Source of the DNA: Rhodospirillaceae bacterium
GTDB lineage: Bacteria > Pseudomonadota > Alphaproteobacteria > Rhodospirillales > Magnetovibrionaceae
Reading direction: 5' to 3'
DNA: 11,033 bases
NCBI GenBank assembly: GCA_029883045.1
Contig: JAOUJU010000036.1
Coordinates: 1 to 11,033, forward strand
In this document: positions 1 through 6,330 of the stretch, in pieces
Position numbering within the stretch: position 1 is the stretch's first letter
How the letters are laid out: each line of letters starts with the position of its first letter
Notes under the pieces: model-generated
What the model saw: only the letters and a program-made list of their open reading frames with translations
Database searches by the model: none
What the model was told of the DNA's origin: nothing
Program-made: the position numbers and the translations under genes

Positions 1-150
1 GGTGATACGGTAAAATCAATTTTTCAGGTTTTGGTGGGCTTAGTTGAATGGATGGTTCCATACGTTCTTTTGGGCGCTGTGGTAGTTATACCGATATGGG
101 TAATCATACTAGTGTGGCGCTATTTTAGAACAAAATCTGAGCAACAGTAG
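1..150 (+). CDS. C-terminal fragment of a membrane protein (possibly DUF4349 type)
   Basis: The reading frame is open from the first base and stops with TAG at 148-150, so only the last 49 residues are visible and the start lies outside the window. The fragment has one strongly hydrophobic stretch (about residues 17-40) followed by a short basic tail (RYFRTKSEQQ), which is the pattern of a C-terminal transmembrane anchor with its end in the cytoplasm. A Trp/Pro-containing helix right before an Arg-rich end is how DUF4349 proteins finish, so that family is a guess from the tail alone. It is followed by a hairpin terminator. Confidence 0.6.
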   Translation, partial: GDTVKSIFQVLVGLVEWMVPYVLLGAVVVIPIWVIILVWRYFRTKSEQQ

Positions 151-175
151 CCCAACAATTTTCCTAGCTAACCAT

Positions 176-212
176 AAAAAAACCGCTAGGTATAATCCGT
201 AGCGGTTTTTTT
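176..212. terminator. Bidirectional rho-independent terminator
   Basis: A perfect 13-bp stem pairs 176-188 (A-run then ACCGCTA) with 200-212 (TAGCGGT then T-run) around an 11-nt loop. The U-tract on the + strand ends the upstream membrane-protein gene. The A-run on the left arm gives a U-tract on the - strand, so it can also end the phosphoribulokinase transcript, whose stop is 26 nt away. The position between two convergent genes supports the two-way role. Confidence 0.85.
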
Positions 213-237
213 ATTTAATAATACAAAGTCAGGAATT

Positions 238-1218
238 TTATTTTTTCTTTTTGCTGACCTTTTTAGCTGCTTTCTTTTTTGCTATTTTCTTTGTGGTTTT
301 TTTTGCGACACTTTTTACTGGAGCAGTTTTATTTATACCACCCTTGTCAGTTATCAATTTGCGTAAAATCGGTGTCAGGATAAGCTCCATCGCCAAGCCC
401 ATTTTAGCACCAGGAATAACAATTGTATTGCGCCTAGACATGTACGAATTCTGTATCATCTGCAGCAAGAACGGGAAATCAACGCCACCTGGCAATTCTT
501 CTGGTTTACGAAAACGAATAACCACAACGCTTTCATCAGGCGTTGGTATATCGCGGGCAATAATAGGATCTGACGTATCAACAACAGCGACACGCTGAAA
601 GTTAATATCGGAATATTTAAATTGTGGAACAATATAATGAACGTAATCGTGCATACGGCGTAAAATTGTATCCATAACCGCTTCTTCCGAATATCCGCGC
701 GCCTTGGTATCACGGTGGATTTTTTGTATCCACTCAAGATTGATAACCGGCACAACGCCAATGTTCAGATCAACGTGTTTTGGAACGTTGACTTCATCGT
801 TTACCACCGCCCCGTGCAAACCCTCATAAAACAAAAGGTCTGTTCCTTTTGGTATATCTTGCCATGGGGTAAATTCACCTGGCTTTAATGGCGCATACGG
901 TTTTGCTTCTTCGTCGCTGTGCAGATAAAGTCTGCGTTTACCGCTTCCGGTCCGTCCGTACGTAGCAAAAAGCTCTTCAAGTTTTTTAAACTCGTTTGCT
1001 TTGGGTCCAAAATGGCTAAAGTTTTTGTTTCCAGCCGCTTCGGCCGTCAACACGGCACGCTTCATTTCGGCGCGGTTAAAGCGATGAAAGCTATCGCCTT
1101 CTATAACAGCAGGGGTTATCCCCTCGCGACGAAACATATGTTCAAACGCATCTTTAACGGTGCTAGTTCCGGCCCCTGAGGATCCGGTAACTGCGATTAC
1201 GGGGTATTTTTTGGACAC
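238..1218 (-). CDS. prkB: Phosphoribulokinase with a lysine-rich C-terminal tail
   Basis: Class I bacterial phosphoribulokinase, which phosphorylates ribulose 5-phosphate with ATP to ribulose 1,5-bisphosphate, the acceptor of the Calvin cycle. Visible features are the P-loop (G12-SSGAGT-S19), the conserved early segment with D42, H45, R49 and K53 (same numbering as catalytic or substrate residues described for Rhodobacter PRK), the Walker B-like FYEGLHG with E132, and HRD at 168-170 with D170. Bacterial PRKs usually end near residue 290. Here about 25 extra residues (302-326) contain 14 lysines with Ala, Val, Ser and Thr, like a histone H1 tail. The start is GTG at 1218, supported by GGGAAGGAA at 1226-1234, 7 nt upstream. 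No RuBisCO or other Calvin gene lies in the window. The symbol could equally be cbbP. Confidence 0.93.
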   Translation of the reverse strand: MSKKYPVIAVTGSSGAGTSTVKDAFEHMFRREGITPAVIEGDSFHRFNRAEMKRAVLTAEAAGNKNFSHFGPKANEFKKLEELFATYGRTGSGKRRLYLHSDEEAKPYAPLKPGEFTPWQDIPKGTDLLFYEGLHGAVVNDEVNVPKHVDLNIGVVPVINLEWIQKIHRDTKARGYSEEAVMDTILRRMHDYVHYIVPQFKYSDINFQRVAVVDTSDPIIARDIPTPDESVVVIRFRKPEELPGGVDFPFLLQMIQNSYMSRRNTIVIPGAKMGLAMELILTPILRKLITDKGGINKTAPVKSVAKKTTKKIAKKKAAKKVSKKKK

Positions 1219-1344
1219 TTGTGTATTCCTTCCCTGTTATAGGCCTCGTTACAAGGCTGTGGCACTTTAACCCATAAGGTTCGCTATCATGTGTCTGTAA
1301 TAAAATTACGCCACGCGGGGGGAGGTCTCAAAACAAAATTTACA

Positions 1345-1358
1345 GGCAAAAACTTGCC
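1345..1358 (-). terminator. Probable terminator of the tRNA-His transcript
   Basis: GGCAA (1345-1349) pairs with TTGCC (1354-1358) around a 4-nt loop, starting 9 nt past the CCA end of the tRNA. On the - strand it is followed by a T-rich stretch (TGTAAATTTTG). The stem is only 5 bp, so this is a modest candidate. It would separate the tRNA from the phosphoribulokinase gene downstream. Confidence 0.4.
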
Positions 1359-1366
1359 CGGATTAA

Positions 1367-1443
1367 TGGGGTGGCTGAGGGGATTTGAACCCCCGGCCTC
1401 CGCAGTCACAGTGCGGCGCTCTAACCAGCTGAGCTACAGCCAC
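1367..1443 (-). tRNA. tRNA-His (anticodon GTG)
   Basis: Read on the - strand, this folds as a complete cloverleaf. The acceptor stem GTGGCTG (1437-1443) pairs with CAGCCAC (1371-1377), the D arm contains AGCTCAGCTGGTTAGAGC, and the anticodon stem CCGCA/TGCGG encloses the loop CTGTGAC with GTG at 34-36. The T stem GGGGG/CCCCT holds the loop TTCAAAT. Discriminator base C73 is at 1370 and an encoded CCA occupies 1367-1369. The base before position 1 (1444) encodes G, which provides the extra G-1 opposite C73 that is the identity mark of histidine tRNA. Confidence 0.97.
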
Positions 1444-1449
1444 CATATA

Positions 1450-1468
1450 AACGGGCAAGCAACCCGTT
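1450..1468 (-). repeat. Hairpin in the 5' leader of tRNA-His
   Basis: AACGGG (1450-1455) and CCCGTT (1463-1468) form a perfect 6-bp stem with a 7-nt loop, ending 6 nt before the mature 5' end (G-1) of the tRNA. It would form in the pre-tRNA leader. It may assist 5' processing, or be incidental. Confidence 0.4.
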
Positions 1469-1480
1469 AAAGTCGCCACT

Positions 1481-1509
1481 TAACTAGAGCTATCACCCCT
1501 ACTCGTCAA
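1481..1509 (-). promoter_or_regulatory. Possible tRNA-His promoter
   Basis: On the - strand TTGACG (1504-1509) is a near-consensus -35 box, followed after 17 nt by TAGTTA (1481-1486), a poor -10 box. The location about 37 nt upstream of the mature tRNA fits. Only the -35 element is convincing. Confidence 0.35.
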
Positions 1510-1520
1510 GTAGAGAGCTC

Positions 1521-1557
1521 AATAAATCCCTATTTTTAGGTGTTTTTAGGATTTATT
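1521..1557. repeat. AT-rich inverted repeat between divergent tRNA-His and aminotransferase genes
   Basis: AATAAATCC (1521-1529) is perfectly repeated in inverse at 1549-1557, and two further pairs (TA/TA) form if one C is bulged. The inner part holds TTTTTAGG twice in direct orientation. The 1470-1662 stretch carries no gene; apart from this repeat and the tRNA promoter candidate I see no other clear signal in it. The repeat could be an operator serving one or both divergent promoters. Confidence 0.4.
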
Positions 1558-1662
1558 TATTTTAGCAGAAATTGCCCCTTTGCACCACTCGCCATGGTAA
1601 TTTACTAATTCATTCTTGATGTTTGTCTTTAAATTTCTCCAAAACCCAAGGAAGCGCAAGAA

Positions 1663-2859
1663 ATGCCAATTAATACCCGCCCCGCCGCTCCGCCAAAACT
1701 TGCCCAAGGTATGGGTAGGCTTGGAACCGAAACAGCATTTGATGTTCTGGCTAGGGCCAGAAAGCTGGAGCTTGAGGGGAAATCAATAATAAACCTTGGA
1801 ATCGGCCAACCGGATTTTAGAACCCCTGAAAACATTGTTGAGGCCGGAATAAAGGCATTAAGGGATGGTCATCACGGCTACACCCCTGCTGGTGGAATAC
1901 CCGAACTACGCGAAGCGGTCGCCAAAGACATCGAAAACAGACACGGCTGCATTGTGGACCCCGGCGATGTGCTGATAGTGCCCGGCGGCAAGGTAACGAT
2001 GTTTTTTGCTATTATGATGTTCGGTGAACCGGGGGCGGAAATCATATATCCCAATCCCGGCTTCCCTATTTATGAAAGTGCTATAAATTTTTCAGGCGCC
2101 AAGGCTGTCGCGATGCCCCTTTATGAAAAAACCGGGTTTTCGTTCTCAGCCGAGGAAGTGCTTGGATTAATAACCCCTAACACCCGTTTACTTATTTTAA
2201 ATAGCCCAGCCAACCCAACAGGTGGGGTGGTGCCAAAATCTGAAATAGACAAGTTAGTTGCTGGTCTTACTGATCACCCCCACGTCACAATAATGTCTGA
2301 TGAAATATATTCGCGCATTTTATACGATGGGCAAAAACACACCTGTTTGCTTTCATATCCTGAAATACGTGACCGGGTGATACTTTTGGATGGTGCATCC
2401 AAAACATATGCCATGACCGGATGGCGATTAGGCTGGAGCGTGTGGCCAAAAAACCTTATTGAGCCAGCAACCCGCCTTGCCATTAACGACCATTCATGCG
2501 TTAACGCTTCAGCCCAATGGGCTGGCGTTGAAGCTTTAACAGGGCCACAAGACGATGTACAAAAAATGGTAGAGGCCTTTGATGAGCGCAGAAAGGTCAT
2601 GCATAAAATGTTAAACGAGCTTCCGGGCGTTAGCTGCCAAATGCCGAGCGGGGCTTTTTACGCATTTCCCAATATATCCAAAACCGGAATGAATGCCCGC
2701 ACCATGCAAAACCGAATGTTAGATGAAATCGGCGTAGCCACCGTTGCTGGGACAAGTTTTGGCAGTTTTGGTGAAGGGTATTTAAGGTTTTCATACGCAA
2801 ATAGTTTGGAAAATATAAAAACGGCAATGGGGCGCATTAGTGATCTTTTGCAGAAATAG
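1663..2859 (+). CDS. Class I/II PLP-dependent aminotransferase (aspartate aminotransferase-like)
   Basis: Fold-type I aminotransferase of 398 residues, the usual size for the group. It moves an amino group between an amino acid and a 2-oxo acid using pyridoxal phosphate. Landmarks are the NSPANPTGG motif with N184, SDEIY with D213 and Y216 contacting the cofactor, the Schiff-base lysine K247 in GASKTYAMTGWRLGW, and R375 (GYLRFSY), which binds the substrate carboxylate. The ATG at 1663 has AAGGAAG at 1648-1654, 8 nt upstream. It matches the aspartate/aromatic/alanine aminotransferase subgroup, but substrate choice cannot be read from the sequence. It is transcribed alone; no clear terminator follows, and glnB begins 200 nt later with its own promoter. 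Confidence 0.9.
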   Translation: MPINTRPAAPPKLAQGMGRLGTETAFDVLARARKLELEGKSIINLGIGQPDFRTPENIVEAGIKALRDGHHGYTPAGGIPELREAVAKDIENRHGCIVDPGDVLIVPGGKVTMFFAIMMFGEPGAEIIYPNPGFPIYESAINFSGAKAVAMPLYEKTGFSFSAEEVLGLITPNTRLLILNSPANPTGGVVPKSEIDKLVAGLTDHPHVTIMSDEIYSRILYDGQKHTCLLSYPEIRDRVILLDGASKTYAMTGWRLGWSVWPKNLIEPATRLAINDHSCVNASAQWAGVEALTGPQDDVQKMVEAFDERRKVMHKMLNELPGVSCQMPSGAFYAFPNISKTGMNARTMQNRMLDEIGVATVAGTSFGSFGEGYLRFSYANSLENIKTAMGRISDLLQK

Positions 2860-2893
2860 CTCAGAATTGTTATTTGATTGAATTTAAGACAAT

Positions 2894-2910
2894 TGCTTAA
2901 TTTTTAAGCA
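2894..2910. repeat. Palindrome upstream of glnB
   Basis: TGCTTAA and TTAAGCA are perfect inverse copies separated by three T. The site lies about 87 bp upstream of the sigma-54 -24 element, within the range used by enhancer-binding activators. It does not resemble the GCAC-N7-GTGC NtrC consensus, so it may be another regulator's site or an AT-rich chance palindrome. Confidence 0.35.
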
Positions 2911-2975
2911 CATTAGGATTGGCAATTACGTGCAATAACAAATGTGGATAATTATTTTTACTTATATTTCAAATA

Positions 2976-2995
2976 GTTAGCAGAAAAATGCTAAC
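2976..2995. repeat. Perfect inverted repeat abutting the sigma-54 promoter
   Basis: GTTAGCA (2976-2982) and TGCTAAC (2989-2995) are exact inverse repeats with a 6-nt spacer, 20 bp overall. The right arm ends at the base before the -24 TGGCACG box. Its size and symmetry fit a dimeric DNA-binding protein. Placement against the core promoter suggests a repressor or a close-acting regulator rather than a distant enhancer. Confidence 0.5.
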
Positions 2996-3011
2996 TGGCA
3001 CGATAGATGCT
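2996..3011 (+). promoter_or_regulatory. Sigma-54 (RpoN) -24/-12 promoter for glnBA
   Basis: TGGCACG-N4-ATGCT matches the RpoN consensus TGGCACG-N4-TTGCW with one mismatch. The invariant GG (2997-2998) and GC (3009-3010) are spaced exactly 12 bp apart. Transcription would start near 3022, giving a leader of about 37 nt before glnB. This is the expected promoter type for PII and glutamine synthetase genes activated by NtrC under nitrogen limitation. Confidence 0.8.
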
Positions 3012-3058
3012 AATAGGTATATAACGCTACCACGACGATCATAACGGAGAGTGAGAAT

Positions 3059-3397
3059 ATGAAAAAAATCGAAGCCATCATCAAGCCGTTCAAGTTAGAT
3101 GAGGTAAAAGACGCACTCCATGAAATTGGTCTTCAAGGCATAACAGTTATTGAAGCCAAGGGCTTTGGTCGACAAAAAGGCCACACCGAGCTTTATCGTG
3201 GTGCCGAATACGTTGTGGATTTCCTGCCCAAGGTAAAAATTGAGGTGGTAATCGACGATGAAATGGTCGAACGCGCAGTCGAGGCTATAAAACAAGCAGC
3301 CCACACTGGACGCATTGGCGATGGAAAAATATTTATCCTTCCTGTAGAAGACGCAATCCGGGTACGTACCGGTGAACGCGGCAGTGAAGCAATATAG
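3059..3397 (+). CDS. glnB: Nitrogen regulatory protein PII
   Basis: PII signal protein of 112 residues, the standard length. It is a trimeric cytosolic sensor that binds ATP/ADP and 2-oxoglutarate and reports nitrogen status to targets such as the glutamine synthetase adenylyltransferase and NtrB. Landmarks are the start MKKIEAIIKPFKLDEVK, the T-loop (about 37-55) with Y51, the tyrosine uridylylated by GlnD, and the Walker-like TGRIGDGKIF segment. The end (RTGERGSEAI) is also typical. The ATG at 3059 follows GGAGAG (3046-3051) by 7 nt. It lies 56 nt upstream of glnA with no terminator between, so they form one operon. GlnB rather than GlnK is favoured by linkage to glnA and absence of amtB. 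Confidence 0.96.
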   Translation: MKKIEAIIKPFKLDEVKDALHEIGLQGITVIEAKGFGRQKGHTELYRGAEYVVDFLPKVKIEVVIDDEMVERAVEAIKQAAHTGRIGDGKIFILPVEDAIRVRTGERGSEAI

Positions 3398-3453
3398 AAT
3401 TTATATGATTTAACAATTACCTATAAAACTTTGGCCACTTAAGGATTTAAGAC

Positions 3454-4875
3454 ATGTCTTTGAATTTAAAAACACCTGATGACGTTATAAAGTTCGTAAA
3501 AGCTGAAAAGATTGACTACATCGATCTTCGTTTCACCGACCCGCGCGGCAAATGGCAGCACCTAACCATGGTTTCTGACTTTGTTGATGTTGATGCCTTC
3601 GAAGATGGCATCATGTTTGACGGATCATCCATCGAAGGCTGGAAAGCCATCAACGAAAGCGATATGTCGCTTATTCCTGATGCCACCACCGCTGTTATGG
3701 ATCCTTTCTCAGCTCAGCCGCAGCTTATTCTTTTTTGCGATATCCAAGAGCCGTCAACTGGCCAAGGCTACAACCGCGACCCACGCTCGGTTGCTAAAAA
3801 AGCCGAAGCCTATCTTGCCTCAACTGGCATTGGTGACACCGCATACTTTGGTCCAGAACCTGAATTTTTTGTATTTGATGATGTGCGCTATGACGTACAG
3901 ATGAACAAGTGCTTTTATGAATTTGATTCCGAAGAAGGCCCGTACGTTACTGGCAAAATTTTGGAAGAAAGCAATACCGGCCACCGCCCCGGCGTAAAAG
4001 GTGGTTATTTCCCAGTACCGCCAGTTGATAGCGCACATGACATGCGCGGTGAAATGGTAACCGTGATGAAAGAAATGGGCCTTACCATGGACAAACATCA
4101 TCACGAAGTTGCCCCATCACAGCACGAACTGGGCATGACCTTTGATACCTTGGTGCGCACCGCTGATAACGTGCAAATAAATAAATATTGCACCCACATG
4201 ATTGCCCATACATACGGCAAAACCGCAACCTTCATGCCAAAACCTGTAATCGGTGATAATGGCTCTGGTATGCACGTTCACCAATCTATTTGGTCCAATG
4301 GTAAGCCACTTTTTGCTGGTAACGGTTATGCCGATCTATCTGATACCGCGCTTTATTATATTGGTGGTATCATTAAGCACGCCAAGGCTTTAAATGCGTT
4401 CACCAACCCATTGACCAACAGCTACAAACGCTTGATCCCAGGTTTTGAAGCGCCAGTATTGTTGGCATATTCGGCCCGTAACCGTTCGGCAAGTTGCCGC
4501 ATTCCGTTCTCGGCCAACCCCAAGGGCAAACGTGTCGAAATTCGCTTCCCTGATCCTGGTGCAAACCCATACCTTGCATTTTCAGCAATGCTGATGGCTG
4601 GCCTTGATGGCATCCAAAACAAAATCCATCCGGGTGATGCAATGGACAAAAACCTTTATGATCTTCCGCCAGAAGAATTGGCAGGTGTGCCAACAGTTTG
4701 CGGAAGCCTTCGTGAAGCACTGGAAAGTCTTGATGCAGATCGTGAATTCCTGAAAAAAGGCGACGTGTTTGACGACGACATGATCGACGGCTACATCACC
4801 CTGAAATGGGAAGAGGTTTACAACTTTGAACACACCCCACATCCGGTTGAGTTCAAAATGTATTACAGCTGCTAA
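3454..4875 (+). CDS. glnA: Type I glutamine synthetase
   Basis: Glutamine synthetase makes glutamine from glutamate, ammonia and ATP as a cytosolic dodecamer and is the main entry point of ammonia. At 473 residues it has normal GSI length. Visible motifs are FDGSSIEGW (55-63), the metal-binding GPEPEFF with E135 and E137, the ATP-site segment KPVIGDNGSGMHVHQS (263-278), the glutamate-site NRSASCRIP (343-351) and KNLYDLPPEE with Y402. Y402 corresponds to the adenylylated tyrosine (397 in the E. coli protein), which marks the beta subtype controlled by GlnE. The ATG at 3454 has AAGGA at 3441-3445 8 nt upstream. It is the second gene of the glnBA operon and is closed by a strong terminator. Confidence 0.98.
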   Translation: MSLNLKTPDDVIKFVKAEKIDYIDLRFTDPRGKWQHLTMVSDFVDVDAFEDGIMFDGSSIEGWKAINESDMSLIPDATTAVMDPFSAQPQLILFCDIQEPSTGQGYNRDPRSVAKKAEAYLASTGIGDTAYFGPEPEFFVFDDVRYDVQMNKCFYEFDSEEGPYVTGKILEESNTGHRPGVKGGYFPVPPVDSAHDMRGEMVTVMKEMGLTMDKHHHEVAPSQHELGMTFDTLVRTADNVQINKYCTHMIAHTYGKTATFMPKPVIGDNGSGMHVHQSIWSNGKPLFAGNGYADLSDTALYYIGGIIKHAKALNAFTNPLTNSYKRLIPGFEAPVLLAYSARNRSASCRIPFSANPKGKRVEIRFPDPGANPYLAFSAMLMAGLDGIQNKIHPGDAMDKNLYDLPPEELAGVPTVCGSLREALESLDADREFLKKGDVFDDDMIDGYITLKWEEVYNFEHTPHPVEFKMYYSC

Positions 4876-4890
4876 TAGAGGCTCACACCA

Positions 4891-4942
4891 CAAACAAAAC
4901 CCCCGCTGGCCGAAAATGCTGGCGGGGGTTTTTGTTTGTTTT
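4891..4942 (+). terminator. Strong rho-independent terminator after glnA
   Basis: CCCCCGC (4900-4906) pairs with GCGGGGG (4922-4928). The stem continues with the A-rich left flank (4891-4899) against TTTTTGTTTG (4929-4938), with one extra T. The loop is 15 nt and the right flank is a long U-tract. It lies 16 nt after the glnA stop and isolates the glnBA operon from the operon starting at 5045. Confidence 0.92.
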
Positions 4943-5044
4943 CTCGAAAAAAGTTAATTTGGGTGCCATATTCAGGTTTGGTTCAGGAATTTCGATTTAA
5001 TAAATATATGGCAAATCAATAATCTTTAATGGGGGTATATAATT

Positions 5045-5704
5045 TTGCAATATTCAAAAAAACTAATATCCACTGCTGGCGCCTTTGCCTTGGTGCTTAC
5101 TCTTGCCTTGCAGCCAGTCGTAACATCCGCAAAAACCCTGTCTTATACCGTGCTTCGCAACGGTTCCCCCATTGGAACCCACAATTACATTTTGAATTCA
5201 AACGGTGATGAAACAACTGTAAGCATCAATACTGACATAAAGGTAAAAATATTCTTCGCCACGGTATATGAGTTTCTCCACTCTTCCGTTGAAAAGTGGA
5301 AAGGCGGAATGTTGGTTTCCATTCAATCCACCACCAACGATGATGGCACACCTAAAGAGCTAAACGTTAAAGGATCTGGTTCTGCCCTTTTAATAAATGC
5401 CAAAGTAAAGGGTGCGGCCCGCAATAGCAAAGCGCCTGCAACATCAATTCCAGCTAGCCTTTGGAACAAGGAAATCATTTCCCAATCTAGACTGTTAAAC
5501 ACGCTTGATGGCAAAATAATGAAAGTCAAAATTGACAATCTGGGTGTTGAGACTGTTCCTTCCAACGGTGGTAATGAACAAGCAACACATTACAAAATTT
5601 CCGGTGAGCTAACCCGTGAGCTTTGGTTCAACGCCAATGGTGACCTAGTCCGCGTTAGGTTTCCAGCCGATGATAAATCAGAAATTATTTATGCCTTGAA
5701 ATAA
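5045..5704 (+). CDS. Secreted DUF6134-like protein
   Basis: A 219-residue exported protein. It opens with a basic n-region (MQYSKK), a hydrophobic core (about 8-26) and a likely signal-peptidase site after TSA at 27-29. The mature part, with YTVLRNGSPIGTHNY near its start, a VYEFLHSSVEKW segment and the end ELWFN..GDLVRVRFPADD, reads as a beta-rich domain like DUF6134 proteins of alphaproteobacteria. Function is unknown. The start is TTG at 5045: GGGGGT at 5031-5036 lies 8 nt upstream and the nearby ATGs are out of frame. No convincing -35/-10 pair was found in the 100 bp upstream. The next gene begins 38 nt after the stop with no terminator, so this is probably the first gene of the five-gene operon. 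Confidence 0.78.
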   Translation: MQYSKKLISTAGAFALVLTLALQPVVTSAKTLSYTVLRNGSPIGTHNYILNSNGDETTVSINTDIKVKIFFATVYEFLHSSVEKWKGGMLVSIQSTTNDDGTPKELNVKGSGSALLINAKVKGAARNSKAPATSIPASLWNKEIISQSRLLNTLDGKIMKVKIDNLGVETVPSNGGNEQATHYKISGELTRELWFNANGDLVRVRFPADDKSEIIYALK

Positions 5705-5719
5705 TTAATTACAGACGCA

Positions 5720-5736
5720 TCAATGGTGTGCATTGA
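5720..5736 (+). promoter_or_regulatory. Small hairpin touching the ribosome binding site of the hemolysin-family gene
   Basis: TCAATG (5720-5725) and CATTGA (5731-5736) form a perfect 6-bp stem with loop GTGTG. The last two stem bases are the first two of the GAGG ribosome binding site (5735-5738). In RNA it could reduce translation of the next gene relative to the upstream one. It is small, so chance is possible. Confidence 0.3.
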
Positions 5737-5742
5737 GGTAAA

Positions 5743-6330
5743 ATGATAAAATTTGTAATTATGGATCGCAGCCATCAGGATCGTGATAAAGCCGAAACCC
5801 TGATACGCAATGTGTACCAAAGAGAATACGGAGCCCAAGTTCCTGAAATAGCCGATACAATTATGGCGTTAATAGGCATGGACGGTGCTGTGCTTTCTGC
5901 TGCTGGCGTTCGCACCAACGGTGATTTCTTTTCCGAGGTCTACCTTGATGCAAACATTGAAGAAGTTATTTCAAAGTATTGGTCGGCACCCGTTAAACGC
6001 AGCGATATTGCCGAAGTCACAACAATGGCATCAATACACCCCAAGGCATCGCTTCGTCTTATGGCAGAAATAGTCAGACATCTTCGTGCCATGGGTGCCA
6101 GTTGGGCATTCTTTACTATTACCGAGCGACTGCGTGCGCTTTTAAAGCGCATGGGTGTTTCAACTTTGGAATTAGCATTAGCCGATCCCGCCAAGTTAAC
6201 TGATGGCGCACAAAACTGGGGAAGCTATTACACCCACAACCCGCATGTGGTTGCCATTCACGACACTATGTCTGGCAGTTTTTCAGACCCAACAACGCTA
6301 ATGCAAGCTAGGCAGCAGGAAATTGCGTAA
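5743..6330 (+). CDS. Thermostable hemolysin family protein (GNAT/LuxI-like fold suspected)
   Basis: A 195-residue protein that I recognise as the 'thermostable hemolysin' family (T_hemolysin, named after Vibrio delta-VPH). Despite the name it has no signal peptide or membrane segment. Its pattern (AEVTTMAS at 90-97, a helix with HLRAMGASWAFFTITERL, RMGVSTLELALADP, then WGSYY at 159-163 and NPHVVAIH) resembles acyltransferases of the GNAT/autoinducer-synthase type, where a conserved Glu (here E91) follows the substrate channel. I therefore infer an acyl or acyl-CoA-dependent transferase role rather than a pore-forming toxin. The ATG at 5743 has GAGG at 5735-5738, only 4 nt away. The stop overlaps the start of the next gene by 8 nt, indicating translational coupling. 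Confidence 0.78.
   Translation: MIKFVIMDRSHQDRDKAETLIRNVYQREYGAQVPEIADTIMALIGMDGAVLSAAGVRTNGDFFSEVYLDANIEEVISKYWSAPVKRSDIAEVTTMASIHPKASLRLMAEIVRHLRAMGASWAFFTITERLRALLKRMGVSTLELALADPAKLTDGAQNWGSYYTHNPHVVAIHDTMSGSFSDPTTLMQARQQEIA

Noticed and set aside
2910..2935. NtrC binding site from GCAC and GTGC half-sites upstream of glnB
   Set aside because: The half-sites at about 2908 and 2930 are much farther apart than the 7 nt of known NtrC sites.
4978..5006. Sigma-70 promoter (TTGGTT and TAAATA) before 5045
   Set aside because: Both boxes match the consensus poorly; a promoter must exist here but this pair is not convincing.
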